A DNA stretch of 64,000 nt from Microbaculum marinum (GCF_042646165.1 NZ_JBHRTC010000029.1); one strand, 5' to 3'. Shown: positions 47,194-57,192, numbered from the stretch's first letter. Made by a program: numbers and translations. Notes: generated from the sequence alone by a model not told the origin.

Positions 47194-48636
47194 TCAGAAC
47201 AGAGACTTGGCCGCGGCCCCGGCCGCTTCCACCAGCGGTGCCGGATAGACGAAAAAGAGCAGCACGATCAGGCCTGCGACGCCGAGCACCGCCTTGAGCT
47301 CGCCGCCCATGCGCTCGAACGGTGCGGCGGGCTCGTCGAAGTACATGATCTTGACGATCCGCAGATAGTAGAACGCGCCGACCACGCTCGCCAGAACGCC
47401 GATGACGGCGAGCGGATACAGTTCGGCCTCGATGGCCGCCAGGAACACGTAGAACTTGGCGAAGAAGCCGGCGAGCGGCGGAACGCCGGCGAGCGAGAAG
47501 AACATCACCGCAAGGAAGAACGCCGCCGTCCCGTTGGTTCGCGACAGGCCGGCGAGGTCGTCGATGTTCTCGACCATGGTGTCGCCGCGCCGCATCGACA
47601 GGATGAACGCGAAGGTTCCAAGCGTCATGGCAAGATAGATGGCCATGTAGATGACGATGCCCTGCACCCCGGCCTCGCTGCCGGCAGCCAGGCCCACCAG
47701 CGCGTAGCCCATGTTGGCGATCGAGGAATAGGCCATCAGCCGCTTGATGTTGCGCTGTCCGATGGCGGCGAAGGCGCCGAGCGCCATCGAGGCGATCGCC
47801 AGGAAGGCGATGATCTGCTGCCACTGCGCGGTCGCCGCCGGGAACGCCTCGACGGCGACCCGGATCAGCATGCCCATCGCAGCCACCTTCGGTGCCGACG
47901 CGAAGAACGCGGTGACCGGCGTCGGCGCGCCCTCGTAGACGTCCGGGGTCCACATGTGGAACGGCACGGCGGAGATCTTGAAGGCGATGCCGGCGAACAG
48001 GAACACCAGGCCGAAGATCAGGCCGATCGAACCGCCGCCGGTCGTCACGGAGTCGGCAATCCCGGCATAGGTGACCGAACCGCAGAAGCCGTAGACCAGC
48101 GACGCGCCGTAGAGCAGCATGCCGGAGGCAAGCGCCCCGAGCACGAAGTACTTGAGGCCGGCTTCGGTCGAACGGGCCGAATCGCGCTGGATGGAGGCCA
48201 CCACGTAAGCCGCGAGGCTCTGCAGCTCGAGACCGAGATACAGGGTGATCAGGTCGTTCGCCGACACCATGACGAACATGCCCGTCGTCGCCAGCACGAT
48301 GAGCACGGGGTACTCGAACCGGTTGAGCCGGCCGAACCGCATGTAGTCGACCGACAGCAGGATCGCCGCCGCCGAGCCGATCGCGATGAGCGTCTTCATG
48401 AAGCGGGCGAACGGGTCGAGCACGAAGCCGTCCGAGAACACCGGCGTTCCCTCTGCCGGTATCAGCCAGACCAGCACCCCTGCCGCGATCACCAGAGCCA
48501 TCGACAGGCCGGCGGAGATCGAGGGGGACTTCTCGTTCCGGAACGCGCCGATCATCAGCGCCACCATGGCGCCGACGGCCAGCAGGATCTCCGGCGCGGC
48601 CGGCAGGAATGTCGCGAATGTCATGTTCGCCTGCAT
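47194..48636 (-). CDS. nuoN: NADH-quinone oxidoreductase subunit N
   Basis: 480 residues, about fourteen spans, antiporter-like proton channel of complex I. Conserved VPFHMWTPDVYEGAPTPVTA and KRLMAYSSIANMGYALVG with the channel lysines. ATG 48636, 13 bases after nuoM; a second ATG at 48624 could be used. Confidence 0.97.
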   Translation of the reverse strand: MQANMTFATFLPAAPEILLAVGAMVALMIGAFRNEKSPSISAGLSMALVIAAGVLVWLIPAEGTPVFSDGFVLDPFARFMKTLIAIGSAAAILLSVDYMRFGRLNRFEYPVLIVLATTGMFVMVSANDLITLYLGLELQSLAAYVVASIQRDSARSTEAGLKYFVLGALASGMLLYGASLVYGFCGSVTYAGIADSVTTGGGSIGLIFGLVFLFAGIAFKISAVPFHMWTPDVYEGAPTPVTAFFASAPKVAAMGMLIRVAVEAFPAATAQWQQIIAFLAIASMALGAFAAIGQRNIKRLMAYSSIANMGYALVGLAAGSEAGVQGIVIYMAIYLAMTLGTFAFILSMRRGDTMVENIDDLAGLSRTNGTAAFFLAVMFFSLAGVPPLAGFFAKFYVFLAAIEAELYPLAVIGVLASVVGAFYYLRIVKIMYFDEPAAPFERMGGELKAVLGVAGLIVLLFFVYPAPLVEAAGAAAKSLF

Positions 48637-48649
48637 CTGCCCGGTCCCG

Positions 48650-50161
48650 TCAGTTTGCCAGCGCGGCCAGGCTGGAGGCCTGTTCGACGGCCGCCTGGTA
48701 GTGCGTTACGAGGTTGTCGACCGATACGGCGGTCACGTCGAGGATCGGCATCGGGTAGACGCCGAACAGGATGGTCAGGACGACGAGCGGCGCGAGAATG
48801 ACGATCTCCCGGGTCGAGAGGTCCTTGATCGATTTCAGGTTCTCCTTGTCGAGCGAGCCGAAGATCACCCGGCGGTAGAGCCACAGCGCATAGGAGGCCG
48901 AGAGGATCACGCCGGTCGTCGCGAACACGGCAACCCACGTGTTGACCTCGAAGGCCGACAGCAGCGTCAGGAACTCGCCGACGAATCCGGTCGTGCCGGG
49001 CAGGCCGACATTCGCCATCGTGAAGACCATGAACGCCAGCGCATAGAGCGGCATCCGGTTCACCAGGCCGCCGTAGGCGGCGATCTCGCGGGTATGGAGC
49101 CGGTCGTAGACGACGCCGACGCACAGGAACAGCGCGCCCGAGACGATGCCGTGCGACAGCATCTGGAAGATGCCGCCCTGCACGCCCTGCACCGTGCCGG
49201 TGAACACGCCCATCGTCACGAAGCCCATATGGGCGACCGAGGAGTACGCGATCAGCTTCTTCACGTCGGTCTGCATGAGCGCGACCAGCGAGGTGTAGAT
49301 GATCGCCACCACCGACAGCGTGAACACGAACGGCGCGAACATGTCGGATGCCGAGGGGAACATCGGCAGCGAGAAGCGCAGGAACCCGTAGCCGCCCATC
49401 TTCAGGAGGATCGCGGCCAGGATCACCGAGCCGGCGGTCGGCGCCTCGACGTGCGCGTCCGGCAACCACGTGTGCACCGGCCACATCGGCATCTTCACCG
49501 CGAACGAGGCAAAGAAGGCGATCCACAGCCAGGTCTGCATGCCGGCCGGGAAACCGTATGTCAGCAGCGTCGGGATGTCGGTGGTGCCCGATTCCCAGTA
49601 CATCGCCATGATGGCGAGCAGCATCAGCACCGAGCCGGTGAACGTGTAGAGGAAGAACTTGAAGGCCGCGTAGACGCGCCGCTTGTGCCCCCAGATGCCG
49701 ATGATCAGGAACATCGGTACCAGGCTGCCCTCGAAGAACAGGTAGAACAGCACCAGGTCCAGCGCCGTGAACACGCCGATCATCAGCGTTTCCAGCACCA
49801 GGAAGGCAATCATGTATTCCTTCACCCGGACATCGATCGCCTTCCAGCTCGCCAGGACGCAGGCGGGCATCAGGAAGGTCGTCAGGATGACGAACAGCAT
49901 CGAAATGCCGTCGACGCCGAGGTAGTAGCTGATCGAGCCGCCGAGCCACTCCCGCTTCTCGACGAACTGGAAGTCCGGCGTGGTCGGGTCGAAATATATC
50001 CAGATCAGCAGCGACAGCAGGAACGTGATCACCGTCGTCCACAGCGCCACGAACCGGGCGTTGCGCACGGCCGTCTCGTCGTCGCCGCGGATCGCGAAGA
50101 TGAACAGCGCTCCCAGCAGCGGCAGGAACGTGATGACGGAGAGGATCGGCCAACCGGTCAT
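48650..50161 (-). CDS. nuoM: NADH-quinone oxidoreductase subunit M
   Basis: 503 residues, antiporter-like subunit. MPMWPVHTWLPDAHVEAPTA with the lysine/glutamate relay and KKLIAYSSVAHMGFVTMG. Its ATG overlaps the nuoL stop by one base (TGATG). Confidence 0.97.
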   Translation of the reverse strand: MTGWPILSVITFLPLLGALFIFAIRGDDETAVRNARFVALWTTVITFLLSLLIWIYFDPTTPDFQFVEKREWLGGSISYYLGVDGISMLFVILTTFLMPACVLASWKAIDVRVKEYMIAFLVLETLMIGVFTALDLVLFYLFFEGSLVPMFLIIGIWGHKRRVYAAFKFFLYTFTGSVLMLLAIMAMYWESGTTDIPTLLTYGFPAGMQTWLWIAFFASFAVKMPMWPVHTWLPDAHVEAPTAGSVILAAILLKMGGYGFLRFSLPMFPSASDMFAPFVFTLSVVAIIYTSLVALMQTDVKKLIAYSSVAHMGFVTMGVFTGTVQGVQGGIFQMLSHGIVSGALFLCVGVVYDRLHTREIAAYGGLVNRMPLYALAFMVFTMANVGLPGTTGFVGEFLTLLSAFEVNTWVAVFATTGVILSASYALWLYRRVIFGSLDKENLKSIKDLSTREIVILAPLVVLTILFGVYPMPILDVTAVSVDNLVTHYQAAVEQASSLAALAN

Positions 50162-52200
50162 CAGTTCACTCCCCCGGCGAACATGTACCAGGTGATCAGC
50201 GCCGTGATGCCGATCAGCATCGCGAAGGCGTAGTGATAGAGATAGCCGGTCTGCAGCCGCACGACGTAGCGCGTCACATCCAGCACCCGCGACGACACAC
50301 CGTCAGGCCCGAAGCCGTCGATCAGCCAGCCGTCGCCCTTCTTCCACAGGAACCGGCCGAGCCACTTGGCGGGGCGCACGAACAGGAAGTCGTAGATCTC
50401 GTCGAAGTACCACTTGTTGTAGAGGAACTTGTAGAGCACGTCGAACTGGCGGGCGAGCGCCGGCGCCGACGCCGGGCTGAAGATGTAGAGATACCACGCC
50501 GCCGCGAGCCCCAGCAGCATCATCAGCGTCGGCAGCCATACGATGGCGAACGGGACGTTGTGCATGTCGTGCAGGACGTGGTTCTCCTCGCCCAGGTAGA
50601 TCGCACCGCGCCAGAAGCTGTCGTAGTCGGCGCCGATGAAGAAGGACTTGAAGGCAAGCCCGGCCCCCAGCGCCCCGACCGACAGCACCAGCAGCGGCAC
50701 CAGCATCACCCACGGCGATTCGTGGACGTGGCTCAGCACCTCCGCCGACGCCCGCGGCTTGCCGAAGAAGGTCATGAAGATCAGCCGCCAGGTGTAGAAC
50801 GCGGTCAGCAGCGCCGCGATCGTGGTCATGCCCCAGGCGTAGCCGGCCATCGGGTTGTGGGCGACGTAGGTCATCTCGATGATCGCGTCCTTGGACACCC
50901 AGCCGGCCGTCAGCGGGAACCCGGTCAGCGCCAGGCTTCCGATCACCATCGTCCAGAAGGTCACCGGGATCCGGCTGCGCAGGCCTCCCATCTTGCGCAT
51001 GTCCTGCTCGTCGGACATGGCGTGGATCACCGAACCCGAGCACAGGAACAGCAGCGCCTTGAAGAAGGCGTGGGTGAACAGGTGGAAGATCCCGGCCGAA
51101 TAGGCGCCCACGCCCAGCGCTGCGAACATGTAGCCGAGCTGCGAGCACGTCGAGTAGGCGATGACGCGCTTGATGTCGTTCTGGACCAGCCCGATCGTGG
51201 CGGCGAAGAAGGCCGTCGTCGCACCGATGAAGGTGACGAAGGTCAGCGCCGTCGGCGACAGTTCGAACAGCGGCGACAGGCGGGCCACCATGAACACGCC
51301 TGCGGTCACCATCGTCGCGGCGTGGATCAGGGCGGAGACCGGCGTCGGGCCCTCCATCGCGTCCGGCAGCCAGGTATGCAGCAGGAACTGGGCCGACTTG
51401 CCCATCGCGCCCATGAACAGCAGCAGGCAGACGACGGTCAGCGCGTCGTAGTTGCCGCCGAAGATGTGCAGCGAGCGGCCGCTGGCGTCGGCCGCATTGG
51501 CGAACACCGCGTCGAAGCCGATCGAGCCGTACAGGACGAAGACGCCGAAGATCCCCAGCGCGAAGCCGAAGTCGCCGACCCGGTTGACCACGAACGCCTT
51601 GATCGCCGCCGCATTTGCCGACGGACGCGTGTACCAGAACCCGATCAGCAGATAGGAGGCCAGGCCGACGCCCTCCCAGCCGAAGAACATCTGCAGGAAA
51701 TTGTCGGCCGTCACCAGCATGAGCATGGCGAACGTGAAGAACGAGAGGTAGGCGAAGAACCGCGGCCGGTGCGGGTCGTGCGACATGTAGCCGATCGAGT
51801 AGACGTGCACGAGGCACGACACCGTGTTGACCACCACCAGCATGACCGACGTTAGCGTGTCGATGCGGAACGACCAGTCGACCGACAGGGATCCCGACAC
51901 CACCCACGGCAGTACCTGGACCTGGATATCCCCGTCGTTCATTCCGACGTCGAAGAAGGCGACCCACGACAGGATCGCCGAGACGATCAGCAGCGCAGTG
52001 GTGATGAGTTCGGCCGCCTGCGAACCCTGCGCGGCCTCGTGATGACCCGCGGCGGCATGGGCATGGCCGTTGCCGTGCGTTCCGCTGCCGCCGGCGTGCA
52101 TGTCGATGCCGCCGGGATTGCGCGCGTGTGCACCGAGAACCGTGATGATTCCGGCAATGATGGCGCCGATCAGCGGCAGGAATACGATCGCCGAATACAT
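50161..52200 (-). CDS. nuoL: NADH-quinone oxidoreductase subunit L
   Basis: 679 residues, distal antiporter-like subunit with the long lateral helix at the C-terminus. Motifs FLLHTWLPDAMEGPTPVSAL and IKRVIAYSTCSQLGYMF. A His/Gly/Ala-rich insert (about residues 30-62, NPGGIDMHAGGSGTHGNGHA) in the first loop is not common in the family. Confidence 0.97.
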   Translation of the reverse strand: MYSAIVFLPLIGAIIAGIITVLGAHARNPGGIDMHAGGSGTHGNGHAHAAAGHHEAAQGSQAAELITTALLIVSAILSWVAFFDVGMNDGDIQVQVLPWVVSGSLSVDWSFRIDTLTSVMLVVVNTVSCLVHVYSIGYMSHDPHRPRFFAYLSFFTFAMLMLVTADNFLQMFFGWEGVGLASYLLIGFWYTRPSANAAAIKAFVVNRVGDFGFALGIFGVFVLYGSIGFDAVFANAADASGRSLHIFGGNYDALTVVCLLLFMGAMGKSAQFLLHTWLPDAMEGPTPVSALIHAATMVTAGVFMVARLSPLFELSPTALTFVTFIGATTAFFAATIGLVQNDIKRVIAYSTCSQLGYMFAALGVGAYSAGIFHLFTHAFFKALLFLCSGSVIHAMSDEQDMRKMGGLRSRIPVTFWTMVIGSLALTGFPLTAGWVSKDAIIEMTYVAHNPMAGYAWGMTTIAALLTAFYTWRLIFMTFFGKPRASAEVLSHVHESPWVMLVPLLVLSVGALGAGLAFKSFFIGADYDSFWRGAIYLGEENHVLHDMHNVPFAIVWLPTLMMLLGLAAAWYLYIFSPASAPALARQFDVLYKFLYNKWYFDEIYDFLFVRPAKWLGRFLWKKGDGWLIDGFGPDGVSSRVLDVTRYVVRLQTGYLYHYAFAMLIGITALITWYMFAGGVN

Positions 52201-52207
52201 CCGCCGC

Positions 52208-52516
52208 TCAGCCCTTCATCATGTTGACGTCCTCGACCTCGATCGAGCCGCGGTTGCGGAAGAATACCACCAGGATGGCAAGCCCGATGGCAGCCTCGGC
52301 GGCGGCCACGGTGAGGACGAAAAGCGCGAAAACCTGGCCGACGATGTCGCCCAGATGCGTGGAGAACGCCACCAGGTTGATGTTCACCGCCAGCAGCATC
52401 AGCTCGATCGACATCAGGATGACGATCACGTTCTTCCGGTTCACGAAGATGCCGAGAATCCCCAGCGTGAACAGGATCGCGGCGACCGCGAGGTAGTTTT
52501 CCAGACCGATCGCCAT
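52208..52516 (-). CDS. nuoK: NADH-quinone oxidoreductase subunit K
   Basis: 102 residues, three spans, with the two buried glutamates in MSIELMLLAVNINLVAF and AAAEAAIGLAI. Standard length. Sits between nuoJ (2-base gap) and nuoL. Confidence 0.97.
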   Translation of the reverse strand: MAIGLENYLAVAAILFTLGILGIFVNRKNVIVILMSIELMLLAVNINLVAFSTHLGDIVGQVFALFVLTVAAAEAAIGLAILVVFFRNRGSIEVEDVNMMKG

Positions 52517-52518
52517 GT

Positions 52519-53127
52519 TCAGATCCCCTTGCCGCTCTCGACCTGACGGACCTCGATCGCCGTTGCCGGGGTGCGGGCGACCTGGGCGGCGATCGACTGG
52601 CGCTTGACGTTCTCCTTGTGCCTCAGCGTCAGGACGATCGCCCCGATCATCGAAACCAGAAGCACAAGTCCGGCCATCTGGAAGAGGAAGACGTAGCGCG
52701 TGTAGAGCACTTCGCCGATCGCCTGGATGTTGCTGACCTCCATGTCCGCCGGCACCGCCGCGACCGCCGGCACGTCAGGGGAGACCGCCCATCCCGTCAG
52801 CACGAGCACGAGTTCGACGAGCAGGATGAAGGCGATCAGCGCGCCGACCGGCAGATAGTTCAGGAAGCCCTCGCGAAGCTGCACGAAGTCGACGTCGAGC
52901 ATCATCACGACGAACAGGAACAGCACCGCCACGGCGCCGACATAGACGACCACCAGGATCAGCGCCAGGAACTCGGCGCCCATCAGGATGAAGAGGCCGG
53001 CGGCGTTGAAGAAGGCGAGAATCAGGAAGAGCACGGAATGCACCGGATTGCGGGACGCGATAACCATCACCGCGGAGGCGATCATCACCGCGGAAAACAG
53101 ATAGAAGAATGCGGTCGCGACGATCAT
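52519..53127 (-). CDS. nuoJ: NADH-quinone oxidoreductase subunit J
   Basis: 202 residues, five spans. FFNAAGLFILMGAEFLALILVVVYVGAVAVLFLFVVMM is the conserved core (residues about 39-76), written here only as family recognition. ATG 53127; 89 bases after nuoI, the widest spacing in the operon. Confidence 0.96.
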   Translation of the reverse strand: MIVATAFFYLFSAVMIASAVMVIASRNPVHSVLFLILAFFNAAGLFILMGAEFLALILVVVYVGAVAVLFLFVVMMLDVDFVQLREGFLNYLPVGALIAFILLVELVLVLTGWAVSPDVPAVAAVPADMEVSNIQAIGEVLYTRYVFLFQMAGLVLLVSMIGAIVLTLRHKENVKRQSIAAQVARTPATAIEVRQVESGKGI

Positions 53128-53216
53128 CGTCAGGCAGGTCCCCCGGGGGCGGGCCGCAGGCCGGTATTCCGGCGCGCGCGGCCTTAATAGAACGGTTCCA
53201 GATACGCGTCTACCGC

Positions 53217-53711
53217 TCAGCGGTAAGGCGCATCGAGCTCGATACTCTTGGCGATTTCGCGCTCCCAGCGATCCCCGTTCGCCAACAGCCGGTCCTTGTC
53301 GAAGTACAGTTCCTCGCGGGTTTCCACGGCGAATTCGAAGTTCGGTCCCTCGACGATCGCATCGACCGGGCAGGCCTCCTGACAGAAGCCGCAATAGATG
53401 CACTTGACCATGTCGATGTCGTAGCGGGTCGTGCGCCGCGTGCCGTCGTTGCGGCGGGGGCCGGCCTCGATGGTGATGGCCTGGGCGGGACAGATCGCCT
53501 CGCACAGCTTGCAGGCGATGCAGCGCTCCTCGCCGTTCGGATACCGTCGCAGCGCATGTTCGCCGCGGAAGCGCGGCGAGATCGGCCCCTTCTCGAACGG
53601 ATAGTTCAGCGTCGCCTTCGGCTTGAAGAAATATCGCATCGCCAGGAAGAACGCCGAGACGAACTCCGTCAGGAAGATAGAGCGTGCGGCCTGATCGAGT
53701 CTGGCCATCAT
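53217..53711 (-). CDS. nuoI: NADH-quinone oxidoreductase subunit I
   Basis: 164 residues, 8Fe ferredoxin subunit with two 4Fe-4S motifs: CIACKLCEAICPA and CIYCGFCQEACPV. TGAGGTTTGA precedes the double ATG at 53711/53708. Carries electrons (N6a/N6b) toward NuoB. Confidence 0.97.
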   Translation of the reverse strand: MMARLDQAARSIFLTEFVSAFFLAMRYFFKPKATLNYPFEKGPISPRFRGEHALRRYPNGEERCIACKLCEAICPAQAITIEAGPRRNDGTRRTTRYDIDMVKCIYCGFCQEACPVDAIVEGPNFEFAVETREELYFDKDRLLANGDRWEREIAKSIELDAPYR

Positions 53712-53728
53712 TCAAACCTCATTTTCAT

Positions 53729-54751
53729 TCACGGCGCCAGGCCGCCGAACTGCAGCACCGCAGCCACGGCGACAACCATGAACAGCGAAATAGGGAGAAA
53801 CACCTTCCAGCCAAGACGCATCAGCTGATCGTAGCGATAGCGAGGCACCATGGCCTTGACCATCGCGAACATGAAAAAGACGAAGCAGACCTTGATGACG
53901 AACCAGATGATGCCCGGGACCCAGGTGAAGGGCACCACCTCGAACGGCGGCAGCCAGCCGCCCAGGAACAGGATCGTCGTGAGGGCGCACATCAGCGTGA
54001 TCGCGACATATTCGCCCAGCATGAACAGCAGGTACGGCGTCGAGGAGTATTCCACCATGTAGCCGGCGACCAGTTCCGATTCGGCCTCCGCAAGGTCGAA
54101 CGGCGGCCGGTTCGTCTCCGCCAGGGCGGAGATGAAGAAGATCACGAACATCGGCAGCAGCGGCAGCCAGAACCAGCCGAACAGCCCCCACGTGCCGCGC
54201 TGCGCCTCGACGATGGCGGTCAGGTTCAGGGACCCGACGCACAGCAGGACCGTGATCAGCACGAAGCCGATCGAGACCTCGTAGGACACCATCTGGGCGG
54301 CCGCGCGCAGCGCCGACAGGAACGGATACTTCGAGTTCGACGCCCAGCCGCCCATGATCACGCCGTACACGCCCAGCGACGAGATGGCGAAGATGTAGAG
54401 GATGCCGAGGTTGATGTCGGCGATCACCCAGCCCGAATCGAGCGGGATGACGGCCCACGCCGACAGCGCCAGGATACAGGTCACCAGCGGCGCCAGCAGG
54501 AATACGCCCTTGTTTGCGCCGTCCGGTATGATCGGTTCCTTGAAGACGAACTTGAGCAGATCCGCGAACGATTGAAGTAGCCCGAAGGCGCCGACGACGT
54601 TCGGCCCGCGGCGAAGCTGGACGGCAGCCCAGATCTTGCGGTCGGCAAGTAGCAGATAGGCGATCACCACGAGCAGGCAGACGAGCAGCAGCAGGCTCTG
54701 CGCGATCAGGATGATCAGTGGCCAAAGCCAGGTCCAGAAGAACTCACCCAT
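53729..54751 (-). CDS. nuoH: NADH-quinone oxidoreductase subunit H
   Basis: 340 residues, eight spans, lining the quinone cavity. ADRKIWAAVQLRRGPNVVG at about 38-56 and ALAETNRPPFDLAEAESELV. ATG 54751 overlaps the nuoG stop by 8 bases; the reading to 54787 is rejected. Confidence 0.97.
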   Translation of the reverse strand: MGEFFWTWLWPLIILIAQSLLLLVCLLVVIAYLLLADRKIWAAVQLRRGPNVVGAFGLLQSFADLLKFVFKEPIIPDGANKGVFLLAPLVTCILALSAWAVIPLDSGWVIADINLGILYIFAISSLGVYGVIMGGWASNSKYPFLSALRAAAQMVSYEVSIGFVLITVLLCVGSLNLTAIVEAQRGTWGLFGWFWLPLLPMFVIFFISALAETNRPPFDLAEAESELVAGYMVEYSSTPYLLFMLGEYVAITLMCALTTILFLGGWLPPFEVVPFTWVPGIIWFVIKVCFVFFMFAMVKAMVPRYRYDQLMRLGWKVFLPISLFMVVAVAAVLQFGGLAP

Positions 54752-56846
54752 GGGTGCCGGTCGCCTCCCCTCGCCGCGCCCGTGCAAGTGCGCTCATCTC
54801 CGCCATGACGGCCGAGGCCCGCGCGATCGGGTTGGTCAAATAGAAATCGCCGACCGCGGCGACGAACGCCGCCTTGTCCACGTTGCCGGGTGACGCGGCC
54901 AGTGCGGCGACGTGTTCGGCGGGAGCGGGCTCGACGGTGTCGAGCCGGGCGAAATGCGGGTGCGCCTGGTAGAGCGCGGAGCGGAGCTGGGCCAGCGTGT
55001 CGAACGGCAGCGGCTTGCCCAGCACGGCCGACAGGGCGCGCAGGATCGACCAGTCCTCGCGGGCGTCACCGGGCGGGAACCCTGCCCGGTTGGCGAGCTG
55101 CACACGGCCTTCGGTGTTCACGTAGGTGCCTGATTTCTCGGTGTAGGCGGCGCCGGGCAGGATGACGTCGGCGCGATGCGCGCCGCGGTCGCCGTGCGTG
55201 CCCTGGTAGATCACGAACGGACCCGCCGGCACCTCGATCTCGTCGGCGCCGAGCAGGAACAGCACCTCCATGCCGCCGGCGAGCATGCCGGCCACGTCCT
55301 TGCCGCCCTCGCCCGGCACCAGGCCGAGGTCGAGGCCGCCTACGCGCGCCGCCGCTGTGTGCAGCACGGCAAGGGCGTTCCAGGGCTCCTCGCCCTCGCC
55401 TGCCGGCGCCCCGGTGTCGGCGGCGATCTTCGCGGCCCGCGCCAGTATCGCCGCGCCGTCGGAGCGCGCCAGCGCTCCCTGGCCGACGATGACGATCGGA
55501 CGCTTGGCGTCCGCCAGCACCCTGGCGAAGCTGCCGGCGCCATCGGCGATCTCGGAAAGCGTATCGGTGCCCGCGCCGAGATAGTCGTAGTCGTAGGTCA
55601 GGTCGGGCTGGTCGCCGAGCACGACGCCGACCTTCAGGGCGCCCGTCAGCCAGCGCTCGCGGATGCGCGCATTCAGAACCGGCGCCTCGTAGCGCGGATT
55701 GGAGCCGACGATCAGGATCGCGTCGGCCGTATCGATGCCGGCCACCGTCGGATTGAACAGGTAGGTGGCGCGCCCCGCCTTCGGGTCGAGCGCCGCGCCG
55801 TCCTGGCGGCAGTCGATCGAGGTCACGCCGAGCCCGGTCATCAGCTCGCGCAGGGCGTACATGTCCTCGACGCTGGCAAGATCGCCGGCGATGGCGCCGA
55901 TCCTGTCAGGCGTCGTCGCGCCGATCCGCTCGGCGATCACCGCAAAGGCTTCCGGCCAGGAGGCCGCGCGCAGCTTGCCGTTCTCGCGGACATAGGGCCT
56001 GTCGAGCCTTTGTGTGCGCAGGCCGTCCCAGATGAAGCGGGTCTTGTCGGAGATCCACTCCTCGTTGACGTCCTCGTGGGTGCGCGGCATCACCCGCATC
56101 ACCTCGCGGCCGCGCGTGTCGACCCGGATGTTCGAGCCGAGCGCGTCCATGACGTCGATCGATTCGGTCTTGCTGAGCTCCCAGGGCCGCGCCTGGAAGG
56201 CGTAGGGCCGCGACGTCAGCGCGCCGACCGGGCAAAGGTCGATCACGTTGCCCTGCAGCTCCGACGACATGGCGCTTTCCAGGTAGGTGGTGATCTCCAT
56301 GTCCTCGCCGCGGCCGATCGCGCCGAGCTCCGGCACGCCGGCGACCTCGGTGACGAACCGGATGCAGCGCGTGCAGTGGATGCACCGCGTCATGATCGTC
56401 TTGACCAGCGGCCCGATGTACTTGTTCTCGACCGCCCGCTTGTTCTCGTGGAACCGCGAGGAATCGACGCCGTAGGCCATCGCCTGGTCCTGCAGGTCGC
56501 ACTCGCCGCCCTGGTCGCAGATCGGGCAGTCCAGCGGATGGTTGATGAGTAGGAACTCCATCACCCCTTCGCGCGCCTTCTTGACCATCGGTGTCCTGGT
56601 CATGACTTCCGGCGGCTCGCCGTTCGGTCCCGGCCGCAGGTCGCGCACGGCCATGGCGCAGGAGGCCGCCGGCTTCGGCGGGCCGCCCTTCACCTCGACG
56701 AGGCACATGCGGCAGTTGCCGGCGATCGACAGGCGCTCGTGGAAACAGAATCGCGGGATCTCGACGCCCGCCGCCTCGCACGCCTGCAGGAGCGTGAACT
56801 CGGCGGGAACCTCTACTTCGGTGCCGTCGACGATGATCTTCGTCAT
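54744..56846 (-). CDS. nuoG: NADH-quinone oxidoreductase subunit G
   Basis: 700 residues. The N-terminal 2Fe-2S ferredoxin cysteines (CFHERLSIAGNCRMC), the His/Cys cluster (HPLDCPICDQGGEC) and a 4Fe-4S motif (CIHCTRCIRF) are complete. The molybdopterin-oxidoreductase-like remainder is typical. ATG 56846 overlaps the stop of the inserted pentapeptide-repeat gene as ATGA. Confidence 0.97.
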   Translation of the reverse strand: MTKIIVDGTEVEVPAEFTLLQACEAAGVEIPRFCFHERLSIAGNCRMCLVEVKGGPPKPAASCAMAVRDLRPGPNGEPPEVMTRTPMVKKAREGVMEFLLINHPLDCPICDQGGECDLQDQAMAYGVDSSRFHENKRAVENKYIGPLVKTIMTRCIHCTRCIRFVTEVAGVPELGAIGRGEDMEITTYLESAMSSELQGNVIDLCPVGALTSRPYAFQARPWELSKTESIDVMDALGSNIRVDTRGREVMRVMPRTHEDVNEEWISDKTRFIWDGLRTQRLDRPYVRENGKLRAASWPEAFAVIAERIGATTPDRIGAIAGDLASVEDMYALRELMTGLGVTSIDCRQDGAALDPKAGRATYLFNPTVAGIDTADAILIVGSNPRYEAPVLNARIRERWLTGALKVGVVLGDQPDLTYDYDYLGAGTDTLSEIADGAGSFARVLADAKRPIVIVGQGALARSDGAAILARAAKIAADTGAPAGEGEEPWNALAVLHTAAARVGGLDLGLVPGEGGKDVAGMLAGGMEVLFLLGADEIEVPAGPFVIYQGTHGDRGAHRADVILPGAAYTEKSGTYVNTEGRVQLANRAGFPPGDAREDWSILRALSAVLGKPLPFDTLAQLRSALYQAHPHFARLDTVEPAPAEHVAALAASPGNVDKAAFVAAVGDFYLTNPIARASAVMAEMSALARARRGEATGTHG

Positions 56847-57187
56847 GCTTCGTCCTTCGGCGCTTCGGCGGCTTTGTAGGCAGCAATCAATTCGGTGACA
56901 GGGATGCCGTCGATGGTCATGCCGTCATAGCGGCAATCGCTGATCGATGTGCCGGCGAGATTGGACTTCGACAGGCGGAGGCCCGACATGTTGACGTCGT
57001 TCACGCTCCAGCCCGACATGTTCAGGTCGTCGAACGAGCAGCCCGACAGATTGATGTCGTGATACCGGCCACCGGACAGGTTGACGTTCTCGAACGTGCA
57101 TCCCGACAGGTTCACGTTGTCGAAGGTCGAGCCGGACAGGTCGCTTTTGCTGACGTCCAGCCGATGCTTTTCCTGGTGGATCCTCAT
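56843..57187 (-). CDS. Pentapeptide-repeat protein embedded between nuoF and nuoG
   Basis: 114 residues. A strict 10-residue period places [DN]-[LM]-[SA]-G at residues 16, 26, 36, 46, 56, 66 and 76, with aromatic or aliphatic residues at the centre of each unit, so a right-handed quadrilateral beta-helix of about seven double units is expected. The C-terminal GMTIDGIPVTELIAAYKAA resembles the cap of other small pentapeptide-repeat proteins. ATG 57187 is 5 bases after nuoF, and the stop overlaps nuoG as ATGA, so translation is coupled to complex I subunits. No such subunit is standard; function unknown. Confidence 0.85.
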   Translation of the reverse strand: MRIHQEKHRLDVSKSDLSGSTFDNVNLSGCTFENVNLSGGRYHDINLSGCSFDDLNMSGWSVNDVNMSGLRLSKSNLAGTSISDCRYDGMTIDGIPVTELIAAYKAAEAPKDEA

Positions 57188-57192
57188 CGCCC

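Noticed and set aside
47179..52200. Several 500-600-codon plus-strand frames opposite nuoL-nuoN
   Set aside because: Shadows created by codon bias of the nuo genes; low-complexity His/Arg/Asp sequence.
56940..57150. 30-base periodic DNA that could look like a CRISPR array or tandem repeat
   Set aside because: The period is the 10-residue unit of a pentapeptide-repeat protein; units differ in sequence and there are no spacers.
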